Origin: Treponema sp.
GTDB lineage: Bacteria > Spirochaetota > Spirochaetia > Treponematales > Breznakiellaceae
Direction of reading: 5' to 3'
NCBI GenBank assembly: GCA_031290325.1
Contig: JAITNU010000012.1
Coordinates: 1 to 10,019, forward strand
DNA length: 10,019 nucleotides
Part shown: in pieces, positions 1 to 6,893 of the stretch
Position numbering within the stretch: the first letter of the stretch is position 1
Layout of the letters: each line of letters opens with the position of its first letter
Translations under genes and position numbers: made by a program
The notes under the pieces: model-generated
What the model was told of the DNA's origin: nothing
The model's database searches: none
The model's input: the letters and a program-made list of their open reading frames with translations, nothing else

Positions 1-578
1 CTGATCATCTTCTGCTTGATGTTTTTTATATCATGGACGCCAGCGAGAATAACGCTGTGAAACGTGTAATTCATGCCGGCCTTCCGTTGCAGAAATTTAT
101 CCCTGAGCATAGCCAGGAAGTTTATGAATATCCAGAAATTGCTCGCCTTATCAATCTCGTCGATCAGGAGAACCAGCTTCTTCCCCTCACACATCCTGGT
201 GATGTGCCTGCTCAACGCTTCAAAACTCAACACCGTTGTATCAACCCAGCTTTCCAGATACTGAGCGTCACCAGCAATGCTGCTAAATCTGAGCGCGTCC
301 CGAAAGAGCCGCAGAAAGGTCTGGCAAAAGCTTTCCGTTGTCTCAAACGGCTCATTCCCTATGCCCTCAAAGCTGATAGAAACGCAGATGTACTCATCCG
401 CCAACTGCCCGCGGAGGGCGTTGAGCGTCGTAGTCTTGCCATACTGCCGCCCCCGGTTGATCGTGAAATACTGGCGGCGGTCCACCATCGCCCGTATCTG
501 CCTGAGCTTGCCGCTGATATCCACCATGTAGTCTTCTTCTGGCGTACAGGTGCCGGTTATGTTGAAATAACGCCTCAT
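1..578 (-). CDS. AAA-like ATPase, N-terminal part (runs off left edge)
   Basis: Reading the minus strand from an ATG at 578 gives 192 uninterrupted codons to the window edge, starting MRRYFNITGTCTPEED. A P-loop-like motif lies at residues 42-50 (RGRQYGKTT). The first glycine is displaced from the classical Walker A spacing, as I recall for the RPRQ-x-GKT class of AAA-like proteins. A hydrophobic strand ending in DE (residues 135-141, LVLLIDE) fits Walker B, and a later stretch (SVILAGVHDIKNIK) fits a sensor strand. The AGGAG at 588-584 sits 5 nt before the ATG. These proteins are predicted cytoplasmic ATPases, often with a C-terminal nuclease-like domain that would lie outside this window. 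Their cellular role is unsettled and database names such as esterase are probably wrong. The gene is divergent from the glycolytic operon. The family assignment is from recall of motifs; the reading frame and P-loop are directly seen. Confidence 0.85.
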   Translation of the reverse strand, partial: MRRYFNITGTCTPEEDYMVDISGKLRQIRAMVDRRQYFTINRGRQYGKTTTLNALRGQLADEYICVSISFEGIGNEPFETTESFCQTFLRLFRDALRFSSIAGDAQYLESWVDTTVLSFEALSRHITRMCEGKKLVLLIDEIDKASNFWIFINFLAMLRDKFLQRKAGMNYTFHSVILAGVHDIKNIKQKMI

Positions 579-596
579 TATTGCTCCTTTATCTCC

Positions 597-625
597 AGTA
601 TATACAAAGCCCGTGTTTATGTCCA
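597..625 (-). promoter_or_regulatory. Sigma-70-type promoter of the AAA-like ATPase gene
   Basis: On the minus strand TGGACA (625-620) and TATACT (602-597) are separated by 17 nt, each one base from consensus. Transcription should start near 590, giving a very short leader of about 12 nt that begins with the AAAGGAG ribosome binding site. No operator-like dyad is evident next to it. Confidence 0.7.
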
Positions 626-728
626 CCATGTTCCTACCGCCTCGTGTGAAGCCTCACTATAGCAAGGAACCTCATGCCAGCCGCCGCTTTACCTTCGCAG
701 AGCGCTCAACTTGACCCGTAAAATATTT

Positions 729-805
729 AACCACTAAGTTACACGAAGTTGCACAAAGTATTTATTCTTACTTTGTGCAACTTTGCGATACTTCGTGGTT
801 TTTTT
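729..805. repeat. Long imperfect inverted repeat with T tract (terminator-shaped element)
   Basis: Two 32-nt arms (729-760 and 769-800) pair with 27 matches around an 8-nt loop (tttattct), followed by a run of seven T at 799-805. The inner 15 bp are perfect (AAGTTGCACAAAGTA and its complement). It has the shape of an intrinsic terminator, but it sits between two divergent genes, so no plus-strand transcript in view needs ending there. The arms contain CACGAA/TTCGTGG motifs, and the nonamer TTCGTGGTT recurs at 8126-8134, so it may belong to a dispersed intergenic repeat family. It could also insulate the two promoters from read-through. Confidence 0.7.
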
Positions 806-925
806 CTTAACTTGGTTTACAAACCATAAGCATAATCTCAATTGTGGATCAAGTTTAGTATGGCAGGAAGGGGTATACGAAAGTGGGTGCAGCCACTATG
901 GTCCCAATCTTGAGGCTACAGAGGC

Positions 926-954
926 TTGCACAATCGGGAAAAAATAAGTATACT
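926..954 (+). promoter_or_regulatory. Predicted promoter of the pgk-gap-tkt operon
   Basis: A good -10 hexamer TATACT (949-954) is preceded by 17 nt and TTGCAC (926-931), which matches the -35 consensus only in its first three bases. A weak -35 is compatible with an activated or regulated promoter. Predicted start is near 961, giving a leader of about 50 nt that contains an operator, a hairpin and a strong Shine-Dalgarno. Confidence 0.55.
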
Positions 955-958
955 AATA

Positions 959-972
959 TGGAAACGTTTTCA
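959..972. promoter_or_regulatory. LacI/CcpA-family operator (cre-like) over the start site
   Basis: TGGAAACGTTTTCA is a near-palindrome centred on CG. It matches the Gram-positive cre consensus TGWAANCGNTNWCA at 13 of 14 positions, and that is also the general form of LacI-family operators. It begins 5 nt after the -10 hexamer, so a bound protein would cover the predicted transcription start and block initiation. No regulator gene is present in this window, so the binding protein is unknown. The sequence and position are seen; the regulator class is inferred. Confidence 0.6.
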
Positions 973-977
973 GGTTA

Positions 978-995
978 TATGCTGAAAACAGCATA
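978..995 (+). other. Leader hairpin just upstream of the pgk ribosome binding site
   Basis: TATGCTG (978-984) and CAGCATA (989-995) form a perfect 7-bp stem with an AAAA loop. It ends 4 nt before the Shine-Dalgarno AAAGGAGGT (1000-1008). It lacks a T tract, so it is not a terminator. Its position suggests mRNA stabilisation or a modest effect on ribosome access. Confidence 0.5.
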
Positions 996-1011
996 GCGTA
1001 AAGGAGGTACC

Positions 1012-2268
1012 ATGAGATTCGGCATTAATACCTTAGACGATATGGATGTGGACGGTAAGACCGTACTGTGCCGGGTTGATATAAACCAGCCGCTTGACCG
1101 TGCCACGGGGAAGCTCAAGGATACCACCCGGATAGAGGCGTGTATCCCCACCCTCAAGGAGTTGAGCGCTCAGGGGGCGAAGCTGGTGCTCCTGGCCCAT
1201 CAGGGAAGCGATATTGAGTACAAGAACTTCTATACCACCGAGCCTCATGGGGCGATCCTGTCACAGTTGCTGGGAAAGCAGGTGCGGTTTATCGACGATG
1301 TCTGCGGCCCTGCGGCGCGGGAGGCTATCAAGGCCCTCAAAGCCGGTGATATTCTTCTATTAGATAATGTCCGCTTTGTGGCGGAAGAGCAAACCCTCTT
1401 TGAAACCAGTCTCAAGCTTTCCCATGAAGAACAGGCCAAGACCCTGTTGGTGCGGAAACTTGCCCCCCTGGGGGATATCTATGTCTGCGATGCCTTTGCC
1501 GCGGCTCATCGGGATCAACCAAGCCTCTGCGGGTTTGAGCAGGTCCTGCCCAGCGCCATGGGCCGGCTCTTTGAAGCAGAATTCTGCGTCATCTCAGGGT
1601 TGATGGAAAAACCGGAGCGACCCTGTGTATTCGTCCTGGGAGGGGCCAAGATAAGCGACGCCTTCCTGATGATGCGTACCGTATTACGCAGCGGTGTAGT
1701 GGATCAGGTGGTCTCAGGCGGGCTGGTGGGTGAGGTCCTCCTCTGGGCGGATGGTCAGGACATTGGCGAGCCTGCCCGCAGGTTCATCAAAAAACAGGGC
1801 TATGAAGGACTGGTGGAAACTGGCAAGGAACTGCTGGCACAATACCGGGACAAGATAGTTTTACCCCAGGACTTCGCGGCGGTAGTGGCAGGGAAGCGGG
1901 TTGAATATCCGGTAGGGAAGATTCCCCCTGAGACCCTGGTTCTGGATATCGGTACCCAGACTGCGGCGCACTACCAAAGGATCATCAGAACCGCGAAAAC
2001 GGTTTTCGTGAACGGGCCTATGGGGGTGTTTGAAGAGGAGCCGACCGAAGGGGGTACCAAAATGGTGTGGGATGCCCTGGGGGATACTCCGGCGTATACG
2101 GTCATTGGCGGCGGGGACAGCATTACCGCCACCAGGAAGTACCACAAGACCCAGGATATCAACTACATCTGTACCGGTGGGGGGGCGCTGATCCGTTTCC
2201 TCTCCGGCGAAGAACTCCCGGTGGTCAAGGCCTTACGGCATGGATCAAAGATAGGGCGAAAGCAATAA
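1012..2268 (+). CDS. pgk: Phosphoglycerate kinase, archaeal type
   Basis: A 418-residue cytoplasmic kinase predicted to transfer phosphate between 1,3-bisphosphoglycerate and ADP, giving 3-phosphoglycerate and ATP. Family landmarks run in order: RVDINQP at 21-27, substrate arginine R40, AHQG at 62-65, LLDNVRF at 116-122, CDAFAAAHR at 159-167, GGAK at 210-213, NGPMGVFEE at 334-342, GGGDS at 366-370 and CTGGGALIRFLSGEELP near 387-403. The AHQ form instead of the bacterial SHLGRP, together with DAFAAAHR, points to the archaeal branch of PGK. The start is firm: AAAGGAGGT lies 3 nt before the ATG. It is the first gene of the operon and is followed after 81 nt by an archaeal-type GAPDH, which supports a matched pair. 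All substrate and nucleotide motifs are intact. Whether the substrate is ordinary bisphosphoglycerate or a related acyl phosphate cannot be told from sequence. Confidence 0.93.
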   Translation: MRFGINTLDDMDVDGKTVLCRVDINQPLDRATGKLKDTTRIEACIPTLKELSAQGAKLVLLAHQGSDIEYKNFYTTEPHGAILSQLLGKQVRFIDDVCGPAAREAIKALKAGDILLLDNVRFVAEEQTLFETSLKLSHEEQAKTLLVRKLAPLGDIYVCDAFAAAHRDQPSLCGFEQVLPSAMGRLFEAEFCVISGLMEKPERPCVFVLGGAKISDAFLMMRTVLRSGVVDQVVSGGLVGEVLLWADGQDIGEPARRFIKKQGYEGLVETGKELLAQYRDKIVLPQDFAAVVAGKRVEYPVGKIPPETLVLDIGTQTAAHYQRIIRTAKTVFVNGPMGVFEEEPTEGGTKMVWDALGDTPAYTVIGGGDSITATRKYHKTQDINYICTGGGALIRFLSGEELPVVKALRHGSKIGRKQ

Positions 2269-2349
2269 ACCGCGAAGTCAGTGCCACGAGGTTTTGGGGA
2301 CCTGTGTACTTTGGGGTTCAAATCGGTTAAAATTATGAAAGGAGCATAC

Positions 2350-3375
2350 ATGATTAAAGTCGGTGTAGCAGGTTACGGTGTCATCGGGCAGCGTTTAGCT
2401 GATGGGGTGGCACTGCAGAAAGACATGGAGCTGGTGGGTATCGCGGATTTGGCGCCCACCCTTTCCATCCGGGCACTCAGGGAAAGGGGGATGCCCTACG
2501 ATTTGTATCTGGTTGAGGGAGCGGACAAGACGAAGTTTGACGCCGCAGGGATCCCCTACAAGGGTACCTTTGCGGACCTTATCGGTAAGGTTGATATCAT
2601 GCTCGATTCTTCCCCCGGCGGGGTGGGGGTGAAGAACAAGGCCCTCTATGAACAAGCCGGGGTTAAGGCCATTTTCCAGGGGGGTGAAAAGAACTCGGTG
2701 GCAGATGTGTTCTTTCACGGGTATGCCAACTATGAGAAAGGGCTGGGGGCAAACTACCTCAAGCTGACCAGTTGCAATACCACCGGTCTCATCCGCTCGG
2801 TGGACTGTCTGGACCGTAAGTACGGCCTTGAACGGGTGGCCATCACCATCATCCGCCGAGTTGCGGACCCCGGGGACTATCACCGGGGCCTGACCAACGC
2901 CCTGCAAATGGACAAGGCCCCCTCGCACCAGGCCCTGGACCTTATGACCATCATGCCCCACGTAGCAGCAACGGGCATTCTGGTGCACACCCCGGTTACC
3001 CACGGTCACATCATCACGGTGGTGGCCCACGGGAAAAAGGGCACGATCACCAAGGACATGGCCCTGGAAGCCTTCAAGACCCATCCCCGAATCCGGGTGG
3101 TTAGGATCGACGACGGGTTCCTGGGGAATTCCTCGTTCTTCCGGTATGCCCGGGACCTGGGTAACCCCCGGGGGGACATGTACGAAATCGGCCTCTGGGA
3201 AGACAGCATCGTGGAAAGCGGGGAGGACATCATGTATGCCATCAACATCCCCCAGGAATCGGTAACGATCCCTGAAACCATGGACGGTATCCGGGCTGCC
3301 CTGAAGATGCAGCCTGACTCGGTTTCCGCCACTACGGAAACGAACAAGTACCTTGGTATTGGTAAGTGGAAATAA
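2350..3375 (+). CDS. gap: Type II (archaeal-type) glyceraldehyde-3-phosphate dehydrogenase
   Basis: A 341-residue phosphorylating dehydrogenase predicted to convert glyceraldehyde 3-phosphate, phosphate and NAD(P)+ to 1,3-bisphosphoglycerate. The Rossmann motif is GYGVIG at 8-13. The catalytic cysteine is C142 in SCNTTGL, with an upstream QGGEKN motif at 110-115 and the histidine-rich THGH at 217-220 where archaeal enzymes carry their catalytic histidine. RRVADPGDYHRG (169-180) and the C-terminal YAINIPQES segment also match the archaeal family along its length. Archaeal NADP-using enzymes have a lysine after the second beta strand (SKT). Here the aligned residues are A32-D33-L34, so NAD is the likelier cofactor. 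The start at 2350 is chosen over an upstream in-frame GTG because AAAGGAG lies 5 nt before it and the resulting length is normal. It follows pgk and is 4 nt upstream of the transketolase N-subunit gene. Bacterial copies of this family are uncommon, suggesting lateral origin. Confidence 0.92.
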   Translation: MIKVGVAGYGVIGQRLADGVALQKDMELVGIADLAPTLSIRALRERGMPYDLYLVEGADKTKFDAAGIPYKGTFADLIGKVDIMLDSSPGGVGVKNKALYEQAGVKAIFQGGEKNSVADVFFHGYANYEKGLGANYLKLTSCNTTGLIRSVDCLDRKYGLERVAITIIRRVADPGDYHRGLTNALQMDKAPSHQALDLMTIMPHVAATGILVHTPVTHGHIITVVAHGKKGTITKDMALEAFKTHPRIRVVRIDDGFLGNSSFFRYARDLGNPRGDMYEIGLWEDSIVESGEDIMYAINIPQESVTIPETMDGIRAALKMQPDSVSATTETNKYLGIGKWK

Positions 3376-3379
3376 GAAT

Positions 3380-4234
3380 ATGAACAAAGACGAAAAAGCT
3401 CGGTTGAAAAAATTTGCCGCCCAGATCCGGATGGAAACCATCAAGTGCGTTGGTGCCCGGGGATTTGGGCATTTAGGCGGCGCCCTCAGTGTTGTAGAAA
3501 CCCTGGCGGTGTTATACGGCGGGGTGATGAAGATCGATCCGAAAACCCCCGATTGGCCTGAACGGGACAAGCTGGTTATGTCCAAGGGGCACGCGGGGCC
3601 TGCGCTCTATGCGGTCCTGGCCCTCAAGGGGTATTTTCCCCTGGACTGGCTCAAGACCCTCAACCAGCCGGGCACCCGGCTCCCAAGCCACTGCGACCGG
3701 AAGCTCACCCCTGGGGTGGATATGACCACTGGCTCCCTGGGGCAGGGGGTATCCACCGCTATCGGGCTGGCCCTGGCCCAGCGGATGGACGGCAGGGATA
3801 GCCGTATCTTCCTGGTAACCGGCGACGGGGAACTCGATGAGGGGCAGGTTTGGGAAGGGGCGCTCTTTGCCCCCCAGCAAAAACTGGCCAATCTTACCTG
3901 GTTTGTGGATTACAACCATAAACAGCTTGACGACAAAACCGAGGAGATTATTGATCTCGGGGATGTGGCGGCCAAATTCGCCGCCTTTGGCTGGCATACC
4001 CAAAGCATAGCCGGGGACGATGTGGAAGCTATCACCGCGGCCATAGCAACGGCAAAGGCGGAAACCGCCCGGCCTTCCTGTATCGTGCTCAATACGAAGA
4101 AGGGCGCGGGGATTCCCCTGGTTGAGGACATTGAGCTGAACCACCATATCGTGTTTGAAGGGGAGATCCTGGAAAAATCAGTGGCCTACATGGAACAGGT
4201 CATTGCGGAACTTGAAAAGGGGGCATCGGTATGA
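3380..4234 (+). CDS. tktA: Transketolase, N-terminal (thiamine diphosphate-binding) subunit
   Basis: 284 residues, the pyrophosphate-binding half of a split transketolase that moves two-carbon ketol units between sugar phosphates. Seen motifs: GHLGGALS (30-37), SKGHAGPALYA (68-78), TTGSLGQGVS (116-125), and the diphosphate/Mg motif GDGELDEGQVWEG at 148-160 ending in N179 of VDYNHKQ. Length matches split subunits rather than the roughly 650-residue single-chain enzyme. The ATG at 3380 is preferred to an upstream TTG at 3353 that would overlap gap. There is only a weak Shine-Dalgarno (GTGGA), so translation is probably coupled to gap, whose stop lies 4 nt upstream. Its partner subunit follows with a 4-nt overlap. 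Split transketolases also serve special routes (apulose 4-phosphate, sulfosugars), so the physiological donor is open. The symbol is provisional. Confidence 0.92.
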   Translation: MNKDEKARLKKFAAQIRMETIKCVGARGFGHLGGALSVVETLAVLYGGVMKIDPKTPDWPERDKLVMSKGHAGPALYAVLALKGYFPLDWLKTLNQPGTRLPSHCDRKLTPGVDMTTGSLGQGVSTAIGLALAQRMDGRDSRIFLVTGDGELDEGQVWEGALFAPQQKLANLTWFVDYNHKQLDDKTEEIIDLGDVAAKFAAFGWHTQSIAGDDVEAITAAIATAKAETARPSCIVLNTKKGAGIPLVEDIELNHHIVFEGEILEKSVAYMEQVIAELEKGASV

Positions 4235-5190
4235 TCGTATACAACGGCAGCATGGACAAAGAAGCCTATAAAAGTGTGTTTGGCCGGGTCATGGAACAGC
4301 TTGCTACAGAAGACCCGGATGTGGTGTACCTTGACGCGGACCTGATGAACTCCATTGGTACCCGTGGTTTCTGGAAGAAAAACAAGAAACAGGCCATCAA
4401 CTGCGGGATCAGCGAGGCGAACATGGTGGGTATTGCCGCGGGTCTTTCCGCCGGCGGGAAAAAGCCCTACATCCACACCTTCGGCCCCTTTGCCTCCCGG
4501 CGCTGCTATGACCAGCTCTTTCTGTCTGTGGGCTATGCGGGAAACAGCGTGCGGGTCTTCGGGTCTGACCCGGGGGTAACCGCGGCCTTTAACGGCGGCA
4601 CCCACATGCCCTTTGAAGATATGGCCTTGCTGCGGGCGGTTCCCCACAGTACGGTAATTGATGTCAGCGACGGCACCATGCTGGAAAAGGTCATGGGTAT
4701 CACCAAGGATATGAAGGGACTCATCTATGTGCGGCTCACCCGGAAATCCTATCCCACGGTATACAGCAGGGATCACGGGTTTACCCTTGGTAAGGGCGAA
4801 GTGCTTCGGGACGGTACAGACCTGACGATCATCGCCTGTGGCCTCATGGTCAGCGAGGCAATGAAAGCCGCAGGGTCTTTACAGGAACAGGGGATAAAGG
4901 CGCGGGTAATTGATATGTTTACGGTAAAGCCCCTGGATACAGAACTGGTTCTCAAATGCGCCAAAGAAACCGGTCATATTCTGACCACTGAAAATCACAA
5001 CATCATCGGCGGCCTTGGGGATGCAGTGGGGGCGGCGCTCCTTGAAAGCGGGCTTCCAGTGAAGATGCGCAAGCATGGCGTGCAGGATGAGTTCGGTTCT
5101 GTAGGGCCCCAGGACTATCTTATGGAACAGTACGGGTTAACCGGCGCGCATATCGCCAAGGCTGCCCAGGAATTGGTACGAAACACGTAA
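4231..5190 (+). CDS. tktB: Transketolase, C-terminal (pyrimidine-binding) subunit
   Basis: 319 residues forming the second half of the split transketolase. The cofactor-activating glutamate is E62 in CGISEANMVGIAAGLS, preceded by VYLDADLM (33-40) and followed by PYIHTFGPFASRR, typical of the PYR domain. GGTHMPFEDMALLR and the C-terminal TTENHNIIGGLGDAV segment match the transketolase C-terminal domain. The ATG overlaps the stop of the N-subunit gene as ATGA, which implies translational coupling and equal stoichiometry for a heteromeric enzyme. An internal in-frame ATG at 4252 is possible but lacks a better ribosome site. The gene ends in TAATG, where the next, apparently broken, reading frame begins. 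The symbol is provisional. Confidence 0.92.
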   Translation: MIVYNGSMDKEAYKSVFGRVMEQLATEDPDVVYLDADLMNSIGTRGFWKKNKKQAINCGISEANMVGIAAGLSAGGKKPYIHTFGPFASRRCYDQLFLSVGYAGNSVRVFGSDPGVTAAFNGGTHMPFEDMALLRAVPHSTVIDVSDGTMLEKVMGITKDMKGLIYVRLTRKSYPTVYSRDHGFTLGKGEVLRDGTDLTIIACGLMVSEAMKAAGSLQEQGIKARVIDMFTVKPLDTELVLKCAKETGHILTTENHNIIGGLGDAVGAALLESGLPVKMRKHGVQDEFGSVGPQDYLMEQYGLTGAHIAKAAQELVRNT

Positions 5191-5485
5191 TGCATATCGA
5201 TCCTACTTTCATGGGAGAAACCGAGGTCTTTGCCCAGTGTGGCTAGTCAAGGAAGGGGTCGCCCGGATCAAGCGCTCCTGGGAGGAAGTCGCCAAGGCGG
5301 ACATTGCTCCGTGGGGTGAAGCTGGGGCACATCAAGGCACAGAGCGGCCCTTGCCAAGGCCATTGACGTGCGGGAAATCCTGGGGTTCTCCCTTTGCCCC
5401 TTGATTCAGCCAGGGAATTGCCGGTAGAAGAACTAAAGGAACGGGCAGATCAAGACGAAGCTTTAAGGGGAAAAAAAGGAAAAAA
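5190..5485 (+). pseudogene. Probable decayed operon gene between transketolase and larA
   Basis: This 296-nt stretch has no intact ORF but reads like disrupted coding sequence with the same codon style as its neighbours. An ATG at 5190 overlaps the transketolase stop (TAATG) and runs 18 codons (MHIDPTFMGETEVFAQCG) to TAG at 5244. A second frame then carries on from about 5240 (VKEGVARIKRSWEEVAKADI, then APWGE). The first frame resumes near 5316 (VKLGHIKAQSG), and a third gives ALAKAIDVREILGF from about 5352. A charged tail, LPVEELKERADQDEALRGKK, is back in the first frame from 5418. Several frameshifts would be needed to join these. I do not recognise the family. Alternatives are an ordinary untranslated spacer, or sequence errors in a real short gene. 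Confidence 0.4.
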
Positions 5486-6763
5486 ATGAAACTCACCATC
5501 CCATACCTGAACACAACCTTTCCCCTGGAGTTTCCCGACGAGAACCTTTTGGTGGTGGCGGAACCTAATGATTTCACGGTTGCCCTGTCCCCGGAAGCGA
5601 TTTTACAGGAGTCTATGGGCGCCGGCGGGAAAACCGGACAAGACCTGGAAACCTTCCTCCAGGGGAGCAGCCAGGTGCTCATCATCATTAACGACGCCAC
5701 CCGGCCTACTCCCACGGAGACGATGCTGGGGGCATTGCGGCCGATTTTTGAGCGGGTGGGTTTGCAATCCGAAAACCTGACCCTTCTGGTTGCCACCGGC
5801 GCCCACCGGGGACCGACTGAGGAGGAATACCGGCAAATTCTGGGGGTTCATTACGATACCCTCCGGTCCCGATGCGTTCACCACGACGCCCGTAAGGACG
5901 AGGACATGGTTGACCTTGGGACCACCCGAAACGGTACCCCTATCCTGCTGAACAAGCGGCTCTTTGAGGCGGACCAGATCATCGTCACCGGAAGCGTGGA
6001 ACCCCACTACTTCGCGGGCTTTACCGGCGGACGCAAAGCCTTTCTGCCGGGCATTGCCGCTTACAAAACCATCCAGGCCAACCATAAACAAGCCCTATCC
6101 CCCCAGGCCCGCTCCCTCGCCCTGGAGGGAAACCCGGTCCACGAGGACATGATGGACGCCCTGCCCCTGATCAAGGCGCCGGTCTTTTCGTTGATGACCG
6201 TGCTGGATAAGGAACAGCAGGTGGCTGCCGCAAGTGCCGGGGACCTCATGGCGTCCTTCTATGCTGCGGTGGAAACTGCCCGGAAGATCTTCTGCGTATC
6301 CATTCCCGCCAAGGCGGACATCGTGGTTTCGGTGGCAAAATTCCCCATGGACATAGACCTGTACCAATCCCAAAAGGCCATAGACAACGGCGCCATTGCC
6401 CTCAAGGATGGTGGAACCCTCATCCTGGTTTCTTCCTGCCGGGACGGTATTGGGGACGAGGCCTACGCAAAACTCCTGGCAGCGGCGTCAAGCCCGGCGG
6501 ACGCGCTGGAACGAATCCGTGCGGGGTATAAGCTGGGGTATCACAAGGCAGCTAAGATGGCTGCGGTTTCAGCACGGGCAACAGTAAAAGCCGTTACAGA
6601 ACTCCCTGCGGAACGGCTCAAAAGTATGTTCATAGAAAGCGCCCCTTCACCCCAGGATGCGCTGGATGAGGCGATAACAAAAGCACGGACACAGGGAGTA
6701 GTGACCCCGAAAATTCTGATCCTCCCTGACGGTTGCGTTACTGTGCCGGATTCGGAAGGGTAA
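5486..6763 (+). CDS. larA: LarA-family nickel-pincer 2-hydroxyacid racemase/epimerase
   Basis: A 425-residue protein of the lactate racemase family (DUF2088 N-terminal domain plus LarA C-terminal domain). The active-site set of Lactobacillus plantarum LarA is present at matching positions: D70 and R73 in NDATRPTP, H107 in ATGAHR, H174 in EPHYFAGF, K184 in GGRK (the residue tethered to the pincer cofactor), H200 in ANHK (nickel ligand) and K297 in YQSQK. Full length matches the family. It should therefore be a working hydride-transfer racemase using the nickel pyridinium dithio cofactor, made elsewhere by LarB, LarC and LarE, which are not in this window. The family includes racemases of lactate, malate, phenyllactate and hydroxyglutarate, and a gluconate epimerase. 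Operon context with transketolase and triose enzymes makes a sugar acid as likely as lactate. AAGGA at 5476-5480 lies 5 nt before the ATG. Confidence 0.9.
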   Translation: MKLTIPYLNTTFPLEFPDENLLVVAEPNDFTVALSPEAILQESMGAGGKTGQDLETFLQGSSQVLIIINDATRPTPTETMLGALRPIFERVGLQSENLTLLVATGAHRGPTEEEYRQILGVHYDTLRSRCVHHDARKDEDMVDLGTTRNGTPILLNKRLFEADQIIVTGSVEPHYFAGFTGGRKAFLPGIAAYKTIQANHKQALSPQARSLALEGNPVHEDMMDALPLIKAPVFSLMTVLDKEQQVAAASAGDLMASFYAAVETARKIFCVSIPAKADIVVSVAKFPMDIDLYQSQKAIDNGAIALKDGGTLILVSSCRDGIGDEAYAKLLAAASSPADALERIRAGYKLGYHKAAKMAAVSARATVKAVTELPAERLKSMFIESAPSPQDALDEAITKARTQGVVTPKILILPDGCVTVPDSEG

Positions 6764-6819
6764 GTGGGCGCACCAAAAAAGACCTGCCTGATGCCGGGTG
6801 TTGTAACCTGTATTAAAGT

Positions 6820-6846
6820 TCTGTCATACGACAGAGTATTTCTTTT
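6820..6846 (+). terminator. Candidate intrinsic terminator after larA
   Basis: TCTGTC (6820-6825) and GACAGA (6830-6835) make a perfect 6-bp stem with a 4-nt loop, followed by the T-rich run gtatttctttt. It lies 57 nt after the larA stop and before the next transcription unit. The stem is short with modest GC, so efficiency is uncertain. Confidence 0.45.
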
Positions 6847-6893
6847 CCTGTATGCTTGTTTCAAAATCATGAGAAATAGCGTAAGATAGCGGT

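Noticed and set aside
33..662. 209-codon plus-strand ORF at the left end
   Set aside because: It lies opposite a minus-strand frame with a P-loop, a Walker B-like strand, a Shine-Dalgarno and a good promoter. The plus-strand translation has no recognisable motif, so it is the antisense shadow of the AAA-like ATPase.
978..995. Attenuator or terminator in the pgk leader
   Set aside because: The hairpin has no T tract and ends directly before the Shine-Dalgarno, and no alternative pairing or leader peptide is visible.
2395..3585. 396-codon minus-strand ORF
   Set aside because: It covers the type II GAPDH gene, whose catalytic and cofactor motifs are intact. The antisense translation is rich in H, G, V and P without family motifs, as expected from GC-rich antisense frames.
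3512..4147. 211-codon minus-strand ORF
   Set aside because: Antisense to the transketolase N-subunit gene, which has clear thiamine diphosphate motifs.
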